From Streptantibioticus rubrisoli (lineage in GTDB: Bacteria; Actinomycetota; Actinomycetes; Streptomycetales; Streptomycetaceae), in assembly GCF_024436055.1 (NCBI RefSeq), contig NZ_JANFNH010000010.1:62001-126000 (forward strand): a stretch of 64,000 nucleotides of DNA, written 5' to 3'. The position numbers and the translations under genes were made by a program. Positions 63,657 to 64,000 of this stretch are shown here, piece by piece. Positions within the stretch are counted from its first letter, which is position 1. Every line of letters begins with the position of its first letter. The notes under the pieces are model-generated. The model searched no databases. It was given only the letters and a program-made list of their open reading frames with translations, and was not told the origin of the DNA.

Positions 63657-64000
63657 GTCAACACCACCCGTCGGTCGGCCACCGCGTAGAGCGCGTCCGC
63701 GACGGCGTTGGCGAGTACCACGCTGAAGCCGGTGACCAGGGTCACCCCGACGACGACCGGCAGGTCGAGGATGTTGACCGAGGAGACGATCAGCCTGCCG
63801 AGGCCGGGCAGCCCGAACAGCGACTCGGTCAGCACCGCGCTGCCGAACATCGTGCCCAGGTCGAGCGCGGACAGCGCGATCACCGGGGCGAGGGCCCCGC
63901 GCAGTGCGTGCCGGGTGACCAGCCGCCGCTCGCTGACGCCGTAGGCCCTGAAGGTCCTGATGTGGTCCTCGGCGAGGGTCTCCAGCATCGAGGAGCGGGT
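63653..64000 (-). CDS. Dipeptide-type ABC transporter permease, C-terminal part
   Basis: The last 115 codons of a DppB/DppC-like permease; the N-terminus lies beyond the right edge. The conserved loop that contacts the ATPase (SSMLETLAEDHIRTFRAYGV, then SERRLVTRHALRGALAPV) is followed by three hydrophobic segments and LLFGLPGLGRL-like residues. It ends RRVVLT. The specificity cannot be told from this part. Confidence 0.93.
   Translation of the reverse strand, partial: TRSSMLETLAEDHIRTFRAYGVSERRLVTRHALRGALAPVIALSALDLGTMFGSAVLTESLFGLPGLGRLIVSSVNILDLPVVVGVTLVTGFSVVLANAVADALYAVADRRVVLT

Overview
The window is very GC-rich (roughly 70 percent or more by eye) and uses many GTG and TTG starts. It carries typical actinomycete genes: sigR-rsrA, wblC/whiB7, uvrD2, mycoredoxin, adnAB, catR-katA and moeZ. 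Together these point to the core chromosome of a Streptomyces or close relative. From memory, the gene neighbourhoods resemble both the S. coelicolor core (around SCO5170-SCO5220) and the Mycobacterium tuberculosis Rv3193-Rv3228 region. I could not test this by alignment. I see no prophage, insertion sequence, CRISPR array, rRNA operon or large biosynthetic gene cluster.

Layout. Positions 1-6.1 kb: partial ORF, peptide deformylase, TPR protein, biotinyl-type carrier protein, the thiol-stress pair sigR-rsrA with its own sigma-R promoter, an alpha/beta hydrolase, an SRAP (abasic-site) protein and an M50-like membrane protease. 6.1-11.7 kb: aroA, rsgA, a SugE/Gdx-type SMR exporter, GNAT, TetR regulator, hisN and a CBS protein. 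11.7-18.8 kb: katA-catR with a shared operator region, a HEAT-repeat protein, a secreted trypsin-like protease, and a Sel1/TPR-repeat gene flanked by two identical initiator tRNA genes. 18.8-31.3 kb: UPF0182 membrane protein, PPA1309-like protein, PDZ/Lon-like protease, moaE, an SDR, a DUF2342 metalloprotease-like protein, Nudix, a YgjP-type metallopeptidase, a ThiF-like protein and an ABC1/UbiB kinase. 31.3-45.8 kb: a genome-maintenance and redox block (wblC with a long attenuated leader, uvrD2, mycoredoxin, nudC, dipeptidase, adnA-adnB, an Atl-like protein). 46-55.5 kb: an LPG-synthase-type membrane protein with a kinase-like domain, modA plus a modB-modC fusion, a secreted BNR-repeat protein and a VC0807-type membrane protein. 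55.7-64 kb: moeZ with a sigma-R promoter, a five-gene glycan operon (PelF-like glycosyltransferase, membrane protein, small ORF, sugar epimerase, spherulin-4 glycosidase), and the start of a dipeptide-type ABC transporter.

How the parts work together. Exact matches to the sigma-R promoter (GGAAT, 18 bases, GTT) precede sigR, the mycoredoxin gene and moeZ, so thiol-oxidative stress probably links these distant loci. The wblC leader shows an A-rich box before the -35, a leader ORF with a strong ribosome site, and an intrinsic terminator before the wblC start. This is what attenuation-controlled antibiotic response would need. The most attractive less-described system is the 57.0-61.7 kb operon: its PelF-like glycosyltransferase and spherulin-4 (GH135-like) hydrolase suggest a Pel-like or galactosaminogalactan-like surface polysaccharide made by a streptomycete.
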